64,000 nucleotides of DNA, taken from NCBI GenBank assembly GCA_000583135.1, contig JFBG01000023.1, forward strand, positions 43,018 through 107,017. Direction: 5' to 3'. How positions within the stretch are numbered: position 1 is the first letter of the stretch; each line of letters opens with the position of its first letter. The notes under the pieces were generated by a model that saw nothing but the letters and a program-made list of their open reading frames with translations, had not been told where the DNA came from and ran no database searches. The stretch comes from Thioalkalivibrio sp. HK1. GTDB lineage: Bacteria > Pseudomonadota > Gammaproteobacteria > HK1. Positions 39,161 through 47,953 of the stretch are shown here, piece by piece. The position numbers and the translations under genes are program-made.

Positions 39161-39853
39161 CTATCGTTTTCGTCGATCTCGTTTGAATCCCCATCGGCGG
39201 GTTTGCATCGAAATCGCATCATCGATCGAAAGGGATGTCTCATCCGCCGCGGCCGCGGGCACCGCCGTCATATCCGTCGTCGGCCTCGTCGAATCCTCCT
39301 CAAAGGCAAAGAGATCGAGGGTCTTTCCTCGCCCCGACCCTCCTTCGGACGATATGCCTTCGACCCCTCGTATCAATCGATCCATGGTCTGCCGGTGAGG
39401 CTCGGCGCTTCCGTCGGCGAGGATGTGCACAACCCTCGATCCTTCTTTGACCAAGGCGTGAGAAACCAGCAGCGTTCTATGGCAATGAAGCGGTTCTTTC
39501 TCTGCGCACATCAAGGCGATCTCGAATGCCTTCGCCTCGTCGACGATCCTTGCAAGCCCTCGCCGAAACCATGGCTTTTCGGCGATGATGTCATAGCGAA
39601 TATGTCCGCCCTCATCGTAGCAATCGGGATCGTCCGGTCTCCCCCCGAGCTCTCGGCCTAGAAAAAGATAGGCGATGCCTTGCGATTCGAGATACCTGGA
39701 TAGGCTCGGGCGATTGAATTGAGGGTTATATCGGCTCCAAGGGCTGGAGCGGACATCGACGACCAAGGAGATATCGTATTTTTGCAACAGGTCGATCATC
39801 CGAGGAAGCGGGTGATTCGAATGGCCGATCGTGAACAGAGTAGGGGGGTTCAT
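39161..39853 (-). CDS. DUF488 family protein
   Basis: From ATG 39853 the 230-residue protein reads TLFTIGHSNHPLPRMIDLL, then VVDVRSSPWSRYNPQFN and YLFLGRELGGRP. CAEKEPLHCHRTLLVSH carries the conserved Cys and His residues. These motifs define DUF488, whose function is not established. The C-terminal ~50 residues are Ser/Thr/Ala-rich and not conserved. The frame stays open upstream to 40240, but that extension looks non-coding. Confidence 0.85.
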   Translation of the reverse strand: MNPPTLFTIGHSNHPLPRMIDLLQKYDISLVVDVRSSPWSRYNPQFNRPSLSRYLESQGIAYLFLGRELGGRPDDPDCYDEGGHIRYDIIAEKPWFRRGLARIVDEAKAFEIALMCAEKEPLHCHRTLLVSHALVKEGSRVVHILADGSAEPHRQTMDRLIRGVEGISSEGGSGRGKTLDLFAFEEDSTRPTTDMTAVPAAAADETSLSIDDAISMQTRRWGFKRDRRKR

Positions 39854-40324
39854 GGTCTTCCTTGCCTTGCACGAAAACACCGAGCGCTCGAGCCGTTCAC
39901 ATCGAGGCGAGTGGATACAATAGCGCCTTGCAGCCTTGAAAATCCATCGCTCGGTGCCATCGGCGTAAGAGCGGTGATAAAATCCGCATCTTGGTGAACC
40001 ATCCCTCGGCGAAATCCGGCGATTTTGCTTCTCATGCGATATCGCTTCGAATCTTCGCACGTTCTCGCCTCGATATCGGGGACTCGATACGAGGAGCGAG
40101 GAATTGATCGCCGGATTGGCCGGATCGATCGCCACGAGGGACAAAGACGCTTTCGATCGCTCGCTATTTTGTCCGCACCTTGCGCCGATTTTTTCGATTT
40201 CTCGTAAGCGACACGAGTCTTGTCGGTGCGCTTGATTCATGGATGAAGAGACCGAAAAAGGGCGCTACGCTGCGAATATCGATCCGACACCGATACCGAC
40301 AGACCTGACGACAAAGACATCGAG
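39854..40324. other. Divergent intergenic region
   Basis: About 470 bases between the divergent DUF488 and ferredoxin-reductase genes. No domain or RNA was recognised. Promoters for both directions are expected. Confidence 0.45.
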
Positions 40325-41551
40325 ATGCCCGAAACCACCATCATTGCCGGAGCTGGACAAGCCGGGGGTCAGACCGCCATCAGCCTGCGTCAAGCGGGTT
40401 ATGAAGGCAAGATCATCCTTTGCGGCGCCGAAGGGCTACCCCCCTATCAACGCCCTCCGCTGTCGAAGAAGTACTTGGGCGGCGAACTTGAAAGGGCTAG
40501 GCTTTTTCTGCGCCCCCAGTCTTTTTACGAAACCCAAGAGATCGATCTTCGCCCCGACAGCGAGGTTCTGGCGGTGGACCGTGCCGCTCGAAAGGTGACG
40601 CTCGAAGGGGGCGAAGTTCTGTCTTACGACCATCTCGTGCTCGCCACTGGCAGCCGTCCCCGATCATTGACGATCCCCGGCAGCGAACTCGCCGATATTT
40701 TCTACCTTCGCACCCTCTTGGATGTCGATGCGATTCGAGGGCGGATGGAGGCGGGCAGGCAGCTGGTGGTCGTGGGCGGGGGCTATATCGGTCTCGAGGT
40801 CGCCGCCACCGCAAAGCAAGCAGGACTCGATGTTTGCGTGCTCGAAGCCGCACCGCGCTTGCTGGGTCGGGTGACCGCTCCCGAAATGTCCGAGTACTAC
40901 CTCGAGGCGCATCGCTCTCGCGGGGTCGATGTGCGAGTCCATGCCGCGGTCAGCGCCTTTTCCGGGAACCACGCGATCGAAGTCGTCGAATGCAAAGGGA
41001 GCGACGGTCTCGACGAGCGGATCCCGGCGGATATGGCGGTGGTGGGTATCGGCGTGAGCCCGGCGACCGATCTTGCGGAAAAAGCCGGTCTTTCCTGTGA
41101 TGACGGCATTTCGGTCGATGAGCATTGCCGCACATCCGATGCGCATATCTATGCCGTCGGGGATTGCACCCGCCATCCGAATCCGATCTTGGGTCGCCGA
41201 CTGCGCTTGGAATCGGTGCAAAATGCGATCGAGCAGGCAAAGACCGCAGCGGCCAATATCGTCGGAAACCCGCTTCGCTACGAGCAGATCCCTTGGTTTT
41301 GGAGCGATCAGTTCGATCTCAAACTCCAAATGGCCGGGATCTCCGAGGGCTACGATGCCGTAGTGCAGCGAGGATCGATGGAAGCCGACGACTTCGCCTT
41401 GTTCTACCTGCGAGAGGGTCTCTTGATCGCGGTGGATGCCGTCAATCGCCCGCGCGAGTTCATGGCCTGTCGCAAATTGCTACCGGAGCGGGCACGGATC
41501 GAACCGAGCCGGTTGGAGGATGAGTCGATCCCCATGCAGGAGATGATTTGA
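40325..41551 (+). CDS. NAD(P)H-dependent ferredoxin reductase
   Basis: The 408-residue flavoprotein belongs to the putidaredoxin/rhodocoxin reductase family, which passes electrons from NAD(P)H to [2Fe-2S] ferredoxins. It shows an FAD fold TTIIAGAGQAGGQTAISLR, PYQRPPLSKKYL, LVLATGSRPR, an NAD fold LVVVGGGYIGLEVAATA, IYAVGDCTRHPN and a C-terminal domain with PWFWSDQFDLKLQMAG. The ferredoxin gene starts 3 bp after its stop, so the two form an electron-transfer pair. Confidence 0.93.
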   Translation: MPETTIIAGAGQAGGQTAISLRQAGYEGKIILCGAEGLPPYQRPPLSKKYLGGELERARLFLRPQSFYETQEIDLRPDSEVLAVDRAARKVTLEGGEVLSYDHLVLATGSRPRSLTIPGSELADIFYLRTLLDVDAIRGRMEAGRQLVVVGGGYIGLEVAATAKQAGLDVCVLEAAPRLLGRVTAPEMSEYYLEAHRSRGVDVRVHAAVSAFSGNHAIEVVECKGSDGLDERIPADMAVVGIGVSPATDLAEKAGLSCDDGISVDEHCRTSDAHIYAVGDCTRHPNPILGRRLRLESVQNAIEQAKTAAANIVGNPLRYEQIPWFWSDQFDLKLQMAGISEGYDAVVQRGSMEADDFALFYLREGLLIAVDAVNRPREFMACRKLLPERARIEPSRLEDESIPMQEMI

Positions 41552-41554
41552 CGC

Positions 41555-41875
41555 ATGCCGAAGGTCACGTTCATTCAGCCCGATGGCAGCGCCGAGACGG
41601 TGGAAATCGCCGAAGGGCTCTCGGTGATGGAAGGGGCGATGGAATACGGCATCCCCGGCATCCTCGCTCAATGCGGGGGAGGGTGCTCGTGTTCGACCTG
41701 CCACTGCTATGTAGCCGATGAGTGGGTCGCCGCCTTGCCCGCCCCGGCCGATGATGAAAGCGGTCTGCTCGAATTCGCTTGGGAGCCCAAAGAATCGAGC
41801 CGATTGACATGCCAGATCCACATCACCCCCGAGCTGGAGGGTCTCATCCTGCACGTGCCGGAGCAGCAGATATGA
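41555..41875 (+). CDS. Adrenodoxin-type [2Fe-2S] ferredoxin
   Basis: The 106-residue protein carries the ligand pattern C40-x5-C46-x2-C49 ... C86 of adrenodoxin/putidaredoxin ferredoxins, with extra Cys at 44 and 51. The immediate upstream reductase is its likely electron source. The stop overlaps the moaA start as ATGA, so MoaA is the likely acceptor or at least co-translated. No P450 gene is seen in the window. Confidence 0.93.
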   Translation: MPKVTFIQPDGSAETVEIAEGLSVMEGAMEYGIPGILAQCGGGCSCSTCHCYVADEWVAALPAPADDESGLLEFAWEPKESSRLTCQIHITPELEGLILHVPEQQI

Positions 41876-43026
41876 GTCGCCCCTCAAGCGGTGCGAATGA
41901 TCTGTCGCCCCCGGCAAGGGACCGGACGAGCCGACCGCCGGACAAGATATCTTCCGAAAATAATCCTTCCTCATCCTCGGCGAGTCGTTCGTCGAAGCGG
42001 CCTTTCGATCTTCTCGGGCGTTCTTTGCACGATCTGCGAATTTCGGTGACCGATCGTTGCAATTTCCGCTGCACTTATTGCATGCCCAAGTCGGTGTTCG
42101 GGGCCGGCCATCGCTTCATGCCGCGCAAAGAACTTTTGACCTTCGAGGAAATCCGCAGGTTGGTGTCGATCTTCGTATCCCATGGGGTGCGCAAGATCCG
42201 ACTCACCGGCGGAGAGCCGCTCTTGCGCCAGAATCTGGATGCGCTGGTGCGGATGCTGGGGGAAATCGACGGAGTCGATGATCTGACGCTGACCACCAAT
42301 GCCTCCTTGCTGAGCGCACAACGCGCCGAGGAGTTGCATGCCGCGGGGCTGCGGCGGCTGACGGTCAGCCTCGATGCCTTGGACGACGGGATCTTCTCCT
42401 CGATGAACGATATGGGGGTCTCCGTGCGCCCGGTGCTCGAAGCCATCGATCATGCCGAGCGGGCGGGTTTCGCCTCCATCAAGATCAACATGGTGGTGCA
42501 GCGCAAAGTCAACGACAGCGATATCCTGCCGATGGCTCGACGCTTCAAAGGCACGCCCCATATCGTTCGCTTCATCGAATATATGGATGTCGGGAGCACC
42601 AACGGCTGGCGTTTGGACGATGTGGTCCCCGCCGAGGAAATCATCCGAATCATCGATCGCGAGCATCCGCTCGAACCCTTGGAACCGAACTATGCGGGAG
42701 AGGTTGCGCGGCGCTGGCGCTATGTCGATGGCGACGGGGAGATCGGGGTCATCACCTCCGTCACCCGACCCTTTTGCGGGGCTTGCTCCCGGGCGCGTCT
42801 GTCGGCCGAGGGACGGCTCTATACCTGTCTTTTCGCCACCCGAGGATTCGACCTGCGATCGCTGCTAAGAGGCGGCATCGATGACGAGGCGCTGGCAAAC
42901 GCGATCGCCTCGAGGTGGAGGCAGCGGGACGATCGTTATTCCGAACTCAGGAGCGAGATGACACTCTCCGAAGGCGCAACTACCGAGGAAAGACCCCGTA
43001 TCGAGATGTCCTATATCGGGGGTTGA
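41872..43026 (+). CDS. moaA: GTP 3',8-cyclase MoaA
   Basis: MoaA is the radical-SAM enzyme that, with MoaC, makes cyclic pyranopterin in molybdenum-cofactor synthesis. The 384-residue protein has SAM-cluster cysteines in CNFRCTYC (63, 67, 70), TGGEPLLR, and C-terminal cluster cysteines in [19 protein letters not shown]. It ends in the GG tail needed for activity. The first ~45 residues (Ser/Pro-rich) precede the normal start near RPFDLLGR, so a later start is possible. The ATGA overlap with the ferredoxin supports 41872. No other moa gene is near. Confidence 0.93.
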   Translation: MSRPSSGANDLSPPARDRTSRPPDKISSENNPSSSSASRSSKRPFDLLGRSLHDLRISVTDRCNFRCTYCMPKSVFGAGHRFMPRKELLTFEEIRRLVSIFVSHGVRKIRLTGGEPLLRQNLDALVRMLGEIDGVDDLTLTTNASLLSAQRAEELHAAGLRRLTVSLDALDDGIFSSMNDMGVSVRPVLEAIDHAERAGFASIKINMVVQRKVNDSDILPMARRFKGTPHIVRFIEYMDVGSTNGWRLDDVVPAEEIIRIIDREHPLEPLEPNYAGEVARRWRYVDGDGEIGVITSVTRPFCGACSRARLSAEGRLYTCLFATRGFDLRSLLRGGIDDEALANAIASRWRQRDDRYSELRSEMTLSEGATTEERPRIEMSYIGG

Positions 43027-43345
43027 AACGGCATCTCGAAGTGGCCCGATATGACCGGATGCAGCCACGCCGATGCTTCGAGGGCCGGATTCTGCCCTTG
43101 GATTGCGGTTACATCTAGCGGCCACATCGAATTGCGCATAATCTATATTATGTAAAGTAGCATTATCGAACGAGGCCGAGAATGATATCAACGCAGTAAG
43201 CCGGCCATCCGCGAAAAAGAACCCCGTGCCTATCGGTACGGTATCTCCCTCGAAACAGCATCGTTCGATCGAGACGACCTTCCTCGAACGAGTCGCCTCC
43301 CGGTCGGTCGACAGGTCGACTCCGAGGCTCATATCTGAAAGAAGA
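43027..43345. other. Convergent region moaA / tRNA-Leu
   Basis: About 320 bases between converging transcripts. A short palindrome, CATAAT-CTAT-ATTATG, lies at 43137-43152 in an AT-rich spot. No strong intrinsic terminator was seen for either side. Confidence 0.4.
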
Positions 43346-43899
43346 TGGTGCCCGGGACCGGACTCGAACCGGTACGGCCAAAGCCGGCGGATTTTACCTA
43401 CCACCACAGTTTTCACTGCACGCATCGAGCGCCTTTCGATCGTTCGCCTAAGGCCGTGTCGGTCTGGTCGGACCGGATGTCGCACGCATCCAAGGAGGAT
43501 ATTCCTTGCAACCATCCCGTCTCATCGACCGACGAATGCGTTTTGTGGTCTGGACTATCCCTTTGCCCTATGCCGATATCGATCGTTTTTTTCGACTCGC
43601 ATCCATACCATGAGCCGCCATCGGGATACAGCGCGAATCGAAATTCGCACACCCTTTCCTTGGCTGCTCGTGCTTGGAAAGCATCGACACTTAGGCAGGG
43701 GCCGTCTAGTCTCTACACTTTCCCGCCCGGCTTTCCTCTTTCTCGACCCGAAAGAGCGAAATACCGGCGGGCTTAGCTCGGGATCGCCATCAGCCAAGCC
43801 TGTTAAGGGTTCCCCGAATTTGACCCCTGTTCACCTGCGGGTTTCCCCGCAGGGGACCCTGACGAGTCCGCTGCGTCTACCTGATTTCGCCACCCGGGC
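43346..43899 (-). tRNA. leuZ: tRNA-Leu(UAA), interrupted by a group I intron
   Basis: The 5' exon is 43899-43865 and the 3' exon 43396-43346. Joined, they give an 86-nt tRNA with a 7-bp acceptor stem (GCCCGGG with CCCGGGC), a D arm, anticodon stem GCGGA/TCCGC, loop CTTAAAA with anticodon TAA, a long variable arm as in class II tRNAs, a TTCGAGT T loop, and encoded CCA. The intron (43864-43397) falls between U33 and U34. The gene follows tRNA-Gly and tRNA-Cys in the same order as E. coli glyW-cysT-leuZ, and E. coli leuZ is also UAA. A cut one base later would give CAA but breaks the terminal-G and U-G rules of group I splicing. Confidence 0.93.
43397..43864 (-). ncRNA. Group I self-splicing intron in tRNA-Leu
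   Basis: The 468-nt insertion shows group I features. P1 pairs exon GGACU with guide GGUCC near the intron start, giving the required U-G wobble at the 5' splice site. P2 is an 8-bp perfect stem CCTGCGGG/CCCGCAGG closed by a GAAA tetraloop. Core elements on the minus strand are P at 43821-43807 (AAATTCGGGGAACCC), Q at 43787-43769 (GCGATCCCGAGC), R at 43718-43702 (GTGTAGAGACTAGACGG) and S at 43561-43547 (GGGATAGTCCAGACC). R GACTA pairs with S TAGTC to form P7. The last intron base is G. No homing-endonuclease gene is inside. The core resembles IC3 introns of cyanobacterial tRNA-Leu but is longer. Confidence 0.92.
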
Positions 43900-43939
43900 A
43901 ATGAAGAAAACCAAACGGCATCGGTTGCCGATAGAAAAA

Positions 43940-44013
43940 TGGAGGCTGAGGTCGGAATCGAACCGGCGTACACGGCTTTGCAGGCCGCTGCATAACCACT
44001 CTGCCACTCAGCC
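43940..44013 (-). tRNA. cysT: tRNA-Cys(GCA)
   Basis: The 74-nt gene has acceptor stem GGCTGAG/CTCAGCC, discriminator T and encoded CCA, anticodon loop CTGCAAA with anticodon GCA, and T loop TTCGATT. It sits between tRNA-Gly and the split tRNA-Leu. Confidence 0.96.
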
Positions 44014-44017
44014 ATTG

Positions 44018-44047
44018 AAAAAAAAGAGCGCTCGGGCGCGCTCTTTT
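44018..44047 (-). terminator. Intrinsic-terminator-like hairpin between tRNA-Gly and tRNA-Cys
   Basis: On the minus strand a perfect 10-bp stem (AAAAGAGCGC with GCGCTCTTTT, loop of 6) is followed by eight T. It ends only 4 bases before the 5' end of tRNA-Cys. It should reduce readthrough into tRNA-Cys and tRNA-Leu, or act as an RNA processing signal. Confidence 0.8.
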
Positions 44048-44077
44048 CGATCATCGACCGGCTTCGATGATTGGATT

Positions 44078-44153
44078 TGGAGCGGGAAACGAGATTCGAA
44101 CTCGCGACCCCAACCTTGGCAAGGTTGTGCTCTACCAACTGAGCTATTCCCGC
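44078..44153 (-). tRNA. glyW: tRNA-Gly(GCC)
   Basis: The 76-nt gene has acceptor stem GCGGGAA/TTCCCGC, D loop AGTTGGTAGA, anticodon loop TTGCCAA with anticodon GCC, T loop TTCGAAT and encoded CCA. It lies 246 bp downstream of pgsA, as glyW does in E. coli. Confidence 0.96.
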
Positions 44154-44399
44154 TGGATAGAATGCAGATTGTATGGAGCGAAAGATTTCTGTCAAGAACC
44201 CGAAGCGATTTTTTTTCGAAAAAGAAAACGAGGACGCCGGGGATCATCGCTCGGCGATGCGCTTTTTCGCGGCCCGAATGCCTTGATGATCGGCTCACAG
44301 CCCTGAGCCCGAAACGGCCAAGGCTCATGGAGATGCGGCTTGTCGATCCCCGCCGAATCCCGATCGATCGCCTCGCTCCTTCGGCGATCGAAAAAGGCG

Positions 44400-44993
44400 T
44401 CAGCGCCCGGAGGGGTTATCGGGATCCTTCGAATCGGCTCCCTCCTTATCCCGGATCACCGACCACGCCGCCTGCAGATAGACGAACATCGACCACAACG
44501 TCAATCCCACCGCGACATAAAGCAGAACGAGGCCTAAACCGTAAACAGGAAGGGACCCGTAATCGTATCGATAGAGCATCAGCAGCAAAGCGATCATCTG
44601 CACCGCGGTTTTGACCTTGCCGATGCTCGCCACCGCCACCGTGGTGCGCTCGCCGAGCTCGGCCATCAATTCCCGCAAAGCGGAAACGACGATCTCGCGG
44701 CCGATGATGATCGCCGCCGGGATCGCGATCAAGGAACGGGGATCGTTTTGCACCAACAAGACCAGCGTGACCGCGACCATCAACTTATCCGCGACCGGAT
44801 CGAGGAAAGCCCCGAAGCTCGAGACCTGCCCCAAGCGTCGGGCGAGGAATCCATCCGCCCAATCCGTTATGGCGGCCAGAGCGAAAATCGCGGCGCACGC
44901 CGAGGGGGACCACGTCAAAGGCAGGTAGAAAACGATCACCAACACCGGTATCAGTGCGATGCGCAAGGCGGTGAGGAGATTGGGCAGATTCAT
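44400..44993 (-). CDS. pgsA: Phosphatidylglycerophosphate synthase
   Basis: PgsA makes phosphatidylglycerophosphate from CDP-diacylglycerol and glycerol-3-phosphate in the inner membrane. The 197-residue protein starts MNLPNLLTALRIALIPVLV and has the CDP-alcohol phosphotransferase motif spread over WADGFLARRLGQ and FLDPVADK, plus about five membrane segments. Its ATG overlaps the uvrC stop (ATGA). The polar tail after the last helix is short. Confidence 0.95.
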   Translation of the reverse strand: MNLPNLLTALRIALIPVLVIVFYLPLTWSPSACAAIFALAAITDWADGFLARRLGQVSSFGAFLDPVADKLMVAVTLVLLVQNDPRSLIAIPAAIIIGREIVVSALRELMAELGERTTVAVASIGKVKTAVQMIALLLMLYRYDYGSLPVYGLGLVLLYVAVGLTLWSMFVYLQAAWSVIRDKEGADSKDPDNPSGR

Positions 44994-46918
44994 GATGCCT
45001 CGCGAAAGGCGCCGTGGATGAGCAGTGCAAGCTCGCGGCTGATGCCCTTGATGCGCATCAGATCTTCGACCCCGGCGCGCGATACCCCCTGCAACCCGCC
45101 GAATTCGCTCAGCAGTCGCTGCCGCTTGCGGGATCCGATCCCCGGGATCCCTTCCAACACCGACGACTTGCGGGCCCGACCGCGTTGGCCGCGGTGCCCG
45201 GTGATGGCAAAACGATGCGCCTCGTCCCGGATGCGCTGGATCAGATGCAAGGCCGGGGAATTCGATGCCGGGTCGAGCGATTCCTTGCGATCGGGCAAAA
45301 CGATGCGCTCGAGGCCGGGCTTGCGCGAGACCCCCTTGGCGACCCCCGCCAATGCGATACCCTCGATCTGCAATGCCTCGAGCGCCTCCATCGCTTGTTG
45401 CAGCTGCCCTCGCCCGCCGTCGATCAGCAGCAGATCCGGCAATGGCGCTTCTTCTCGTTGCAGACGAGCGTAGCGTCTTTCCAATGCGCTGCGCATCGCC
45501 GCATAATCGTCTCCGGCCTTGATCCCGGTGATATTGAAGCGGCGGTAATCGGATTTTCGAGCGCCCTCATGCCCGAAAACGACGCAGGAAGCCACCGGCG
45601 ATTCCCCTCCCGTATGGCTGATATCGAAGCATTCGACGCGTTCGGGGATGTCATCGAGATCGAGCAGATCTCGCAGGGCCTCGAACTGATCGCGCAAATC
45701 GGTGCGAGCGGCGATCGCCTGCCGGTGAGCGAGCTCGGCATTATCGACGGCCATCGCGATCCAGCGCGCCCGTTCGCCGCGCACATTCGAGCGTACCGGA
45801 ACCCGGCGCCCGGTTTGCTCGGTGATCGCCCGTTCGAGCAAATCGACATCGTCGACATCGGCGCTCAGCAGAATTTCATCCGGCACCGGCCGCTTGCGCC
45901 CGGTACGGGAGAGATAGTGTTGGGGGAGAAAGGCGCGTAGCAGATCCGCCTCGCTCGCATCCGCCCCGTGTACCGGCCGTATCGTACGCGAACCCAAGCT
46001 TTGGCCGTTGCGGATCACGAAGAGCTCGATCACCCCTACCCCGTCGCCGGATCGAGCGGCGATGACATCCACATCCCCGCCGGAGCCCGAGACATATTGT
46101 CGGGCCTGAACCCGCCGCAAAGAGGCGATCAGGTCTCGATAGCGCGCCGCCATCTCGAATTCCAGCGTCTGCGAAGCCGACTCCATTCGCTGCACCAGCT
46201 CGTCGATCATCTCCTCGCTCTTTCCTTCGAGAAACATCAGCGCATGGCGCACATCGCGGGCATAGGCCTTTTCGTCGACCAGTCCGACGCAAGGAGCGGT
46301 GCAACGCTTGATCTGGTACTGCAGGCAAGGACGGGAACGATGGCTGAAGAAGGAATTCTCGCATTGGCGAACCCGGAAGAGCTTTTGCAGCTGATTGAGG
46401 GTGTCGCGGGTGGCGGCCGCGCTGGCGAAGGGGCCGAAATAGCGCCCTTTGCGACGCTGCGCCCCGCGATGGAAACCCAAGCGAGGAAAACGCTCTTCCG
46501 TGGAAAGGTGGATATAGGGGAAACTCTTGTCGTCCCTCAAGACGATGTTGTATCGAGGGCGATGTTCCTTGATCAGATTGTTCTCGAGCAGCAGCGCCTC
46601 GGTTTCGGTATGGGTGCGGGTGACCTCGATCGACTCCGTATGCGACATCAAGGCTCGCGTCTTGGCATCGAGCTGATCTCGATCTCGAAAATAGCTCGAT
46701 AGCCTGTTTTTGAGATTGCGCGCCTTTCCGACATAAAGAACACGGGCCATCCGATCCAGCATTCGGTAGACCCCGGGATCGCTGCCCAAGTTCTGCAAAA
46801 AAGCCCGTGCATCGAAGGCCTTGTCTTGCGATTCCACAGATTGAGCTCCGCCTTTTGCTTGCGAATCGACCGCGAATGGCTTTTTCGTTGTCACTTGCCC
46901 GACCGAGATCGCGAACAT
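44990..46918 (-). CDS. uvrC: Excinuclease ABC subunit C
   Basis: UvrC makes the dual incisions of nucleotide excision repair. The protein has a GIY-YIG domain near residue 40 (LGSDPGVYRMLDRM, VLYVGKARNLKNRLSSYF), a Cys-rich stretch (RPCLQYQIKRCTAPCVG), a UVR helix pair, an RNase H-like domain (ECFDISHTGGESPVASCVVF, DLLLIDGGRGQL) and tandem helix-hairpin-helix motifs (GIPGIGSRKRQRLL). I chose ATG 46918, giving 642 residues. The frame continues upstream to 47287, but that part has no family similarity that I can see. Confidence 0.94.
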   Translation of the reverse strand: MFAISVGQVTTKKPFAVDSQAKGGAQSVESQDKAFDARAFLQNLGSDPGVYRMLDRMARVLYVGKARNLKNRLSSYFRDRDQLDAKTRALMSHTESIEVTRTHTETEALLLENNLIKEHRPRYNIVLRDDKSFPYIHLSTEERFPRLGFHRGAQRRKGRYFGPFASAAATRDTLNQLQKLFRVRQCENSFFSHRSRPCLQYQIKRCTAPCVGLVDEKAYARDVRHALMFLEGKSEEMIDELVQRMESASQTLEFEMAARYRDLIASLRRVQARQYVSGSGGDVDVIAARSGDGVGVIELFVIRNGQSLGSRTIRPVHGADASEADLLRAFLPQHYLSRTGRKRPVPDEILLSADVDDVDLLERAITEQTGRRVPVRSNVRGERARWIAMAVDNAELAHRQAIAARTDLRDQFEALRDLLDLDDIPERVECFDISHTGGESPVASCVVFGHEGARKSDYRRFNITGIKAGDDYAAMRSALERRYARLQREEAPLPDLLLIDGGRGQLQQAMEALEALQIEGIALAGVAKGVSRKPGLERIVLPDRKESLDPASNSPALHLIQRIRDEAHRFAITGHRGQRGRARKSSVLEGIPGIGSRKRQRLLSEFGGLQGVSRAGVEDLMRIKGISRELALLIHGAFREAS

Positions 46919-47287
46919 TGCGATTCGGATGTTGCGAATCAAGGATCGTGAATCGGGATTCACCCCTTCCAAGATTCTCGCGCTTGCCGGATAGACCGTT
47001 GAACGAATATTTTGCGCTATTTTCCGCCTCGGGAATTCATCTTGCGAATGGCAAGGGTATCGAGCATCGGCGGCCATGCTTTTCAAGCGATGGACGATAC
47101 CCCTAAAACGGGATACCCGCCCTCTCGCCTTTTCTCTTGGCCTGTTTGCACTTTGGCATCCCTTACCCGGGGCGAGCGCATCATAACCAACCCCCCTACC
47201 CTTTTTCTTCGTGGGCATCACGATCACCCGAGCCGATGGCAGCGAGCCATTCGTTCGCACGGATCGTTGTAGCGTATCTTGCTCCAC
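46919..47287. other. Spacer between uvrY and uvrC
   Basis: About 370 bases between the uvrY stop and the chosen uvrC start. It is open in the uvrC frame, so uvrC could begin further upstream. No ribosome site decides the matter. No RNA gene was recognised. Confidence 0.4.
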
Positions 47288-47953
47288 TCAATCCGAATCC
47301 CGTTCCGGCAGACAGGGGTCGAAAAGACCGTTGCGAATGCAAAAGAGCGCCACCTCCACATCGTTGTTGGCCCCGATTTTGCGCATGACTCGCATCCGAT
47401 AGGAGCTGACCGTCTTGGGGCTGATGCAAAGGCGCTCGGAGATGGTACTGCGGTCGCAGCCGCTGGTGACCATGGCCATCACCGTCAGTTCGCGCACGGT
47501 CAGCATCCCGATGGGCGAGCGTTTGGGCGCCAATTTCTCGACAATCATATCCTGTGCGATATCCGCATCGACATAGCGGATTCCCTCCGCCGCCCTTCGA
47601 ATCGCGGTCGTTACCTCCTCGGGCTTGCAACGCCGAGTGAGATAGCCGCAGGCGCCGCTGTCCAACGCCTGCGAAGCCATGGGACCGCTCCCGGGATTGC
47701 CGATCAGCACCACCTCGGGCGGCCCTTTGCACCACCCCAAGCGCCGGGCGATTTCCAACCCACCGATATCACGGATATCCACACCCGTCAAGAGCACATC
47801 CGCGCCCTGCTCTCGTGTCAGCCGAACCGCCTCCTCTCCCTTTTCGCACTCCCCGAGAAGATGGATATCGGATGCTTCTTTGAGCAACAGCACCAAGCCC
47901 TCGAGGGCCAACCGATAGGAATCGCACACCACCACCCCGATCCGGTATTTCAT
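47288..47953 (-). CDS. uvrY: UvrY/GacA-type LuxR-family regulator with degenerate receiver
   Basis: The 221-residue protein has a receiver fold (1-120) and a LuxR/FixJ helix-turn-helix (about 150-215, MLTVRELTVMAM and SERLCISPKTVSSYRMRVM). ATG 47953 follows GAGGAA. Order uvrY-uvrC-pgsA identifies it as the UvrY/GacA orthologue, which normally drives small RNAs of the Csr/Rsm system after phosphorylation by BarA/GacS. Here the receiver is altered: the phospho-accepting Asp is Gly57 (DVLLTGVD), the first acidic residue is Cys10 (VVVCDSY), the switch Thr is Gly85 (VVLIGNP), and the conserved Lys is Arg107. It probably works without standard phosphorylation. Confidence 0.87.
   Translation of the reverse strand: MKYRIGVVVCDSYRLALEGLVLLLKEASDIHLLGECEKGEEAVRLTREQGADVLLTGVDIRDIGGLEIARRLGWCKGPPEVVLIGNPGSGPMASQALDSGACGYLTRRCKPEEVTTAIRRAAEGIRYVDADIAQDMIVEKLAPKRSPIGMLTVRELTVMAMVTSGCDRSTISERLCISPKTVSSYRMRVMRKIGANNDVEVALFCIRNGLFDPCLPERDSD

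Noticed and set aside
43346..43400. Isolated 3' tRNA-Leu end as an integration attachment site
   Set aside because: The matching 5' half with a complementary acceptor stem is present at 43865-43899, and the insert has a group I intron core, so this is a split gene and not a duplicated att site.
44018..44047. End of the tRNA operon
   Set aside because: tRNA-Cys begins 4 bases beyond with no room for its own promoter, so the hairpin must be read through at least in part.
43226..44614. 462-codon + strand frame across the tRNA cluster
   Set aside because: It runs antisense through three tRNA genes, the intron and the pgsA end, and has no domain.
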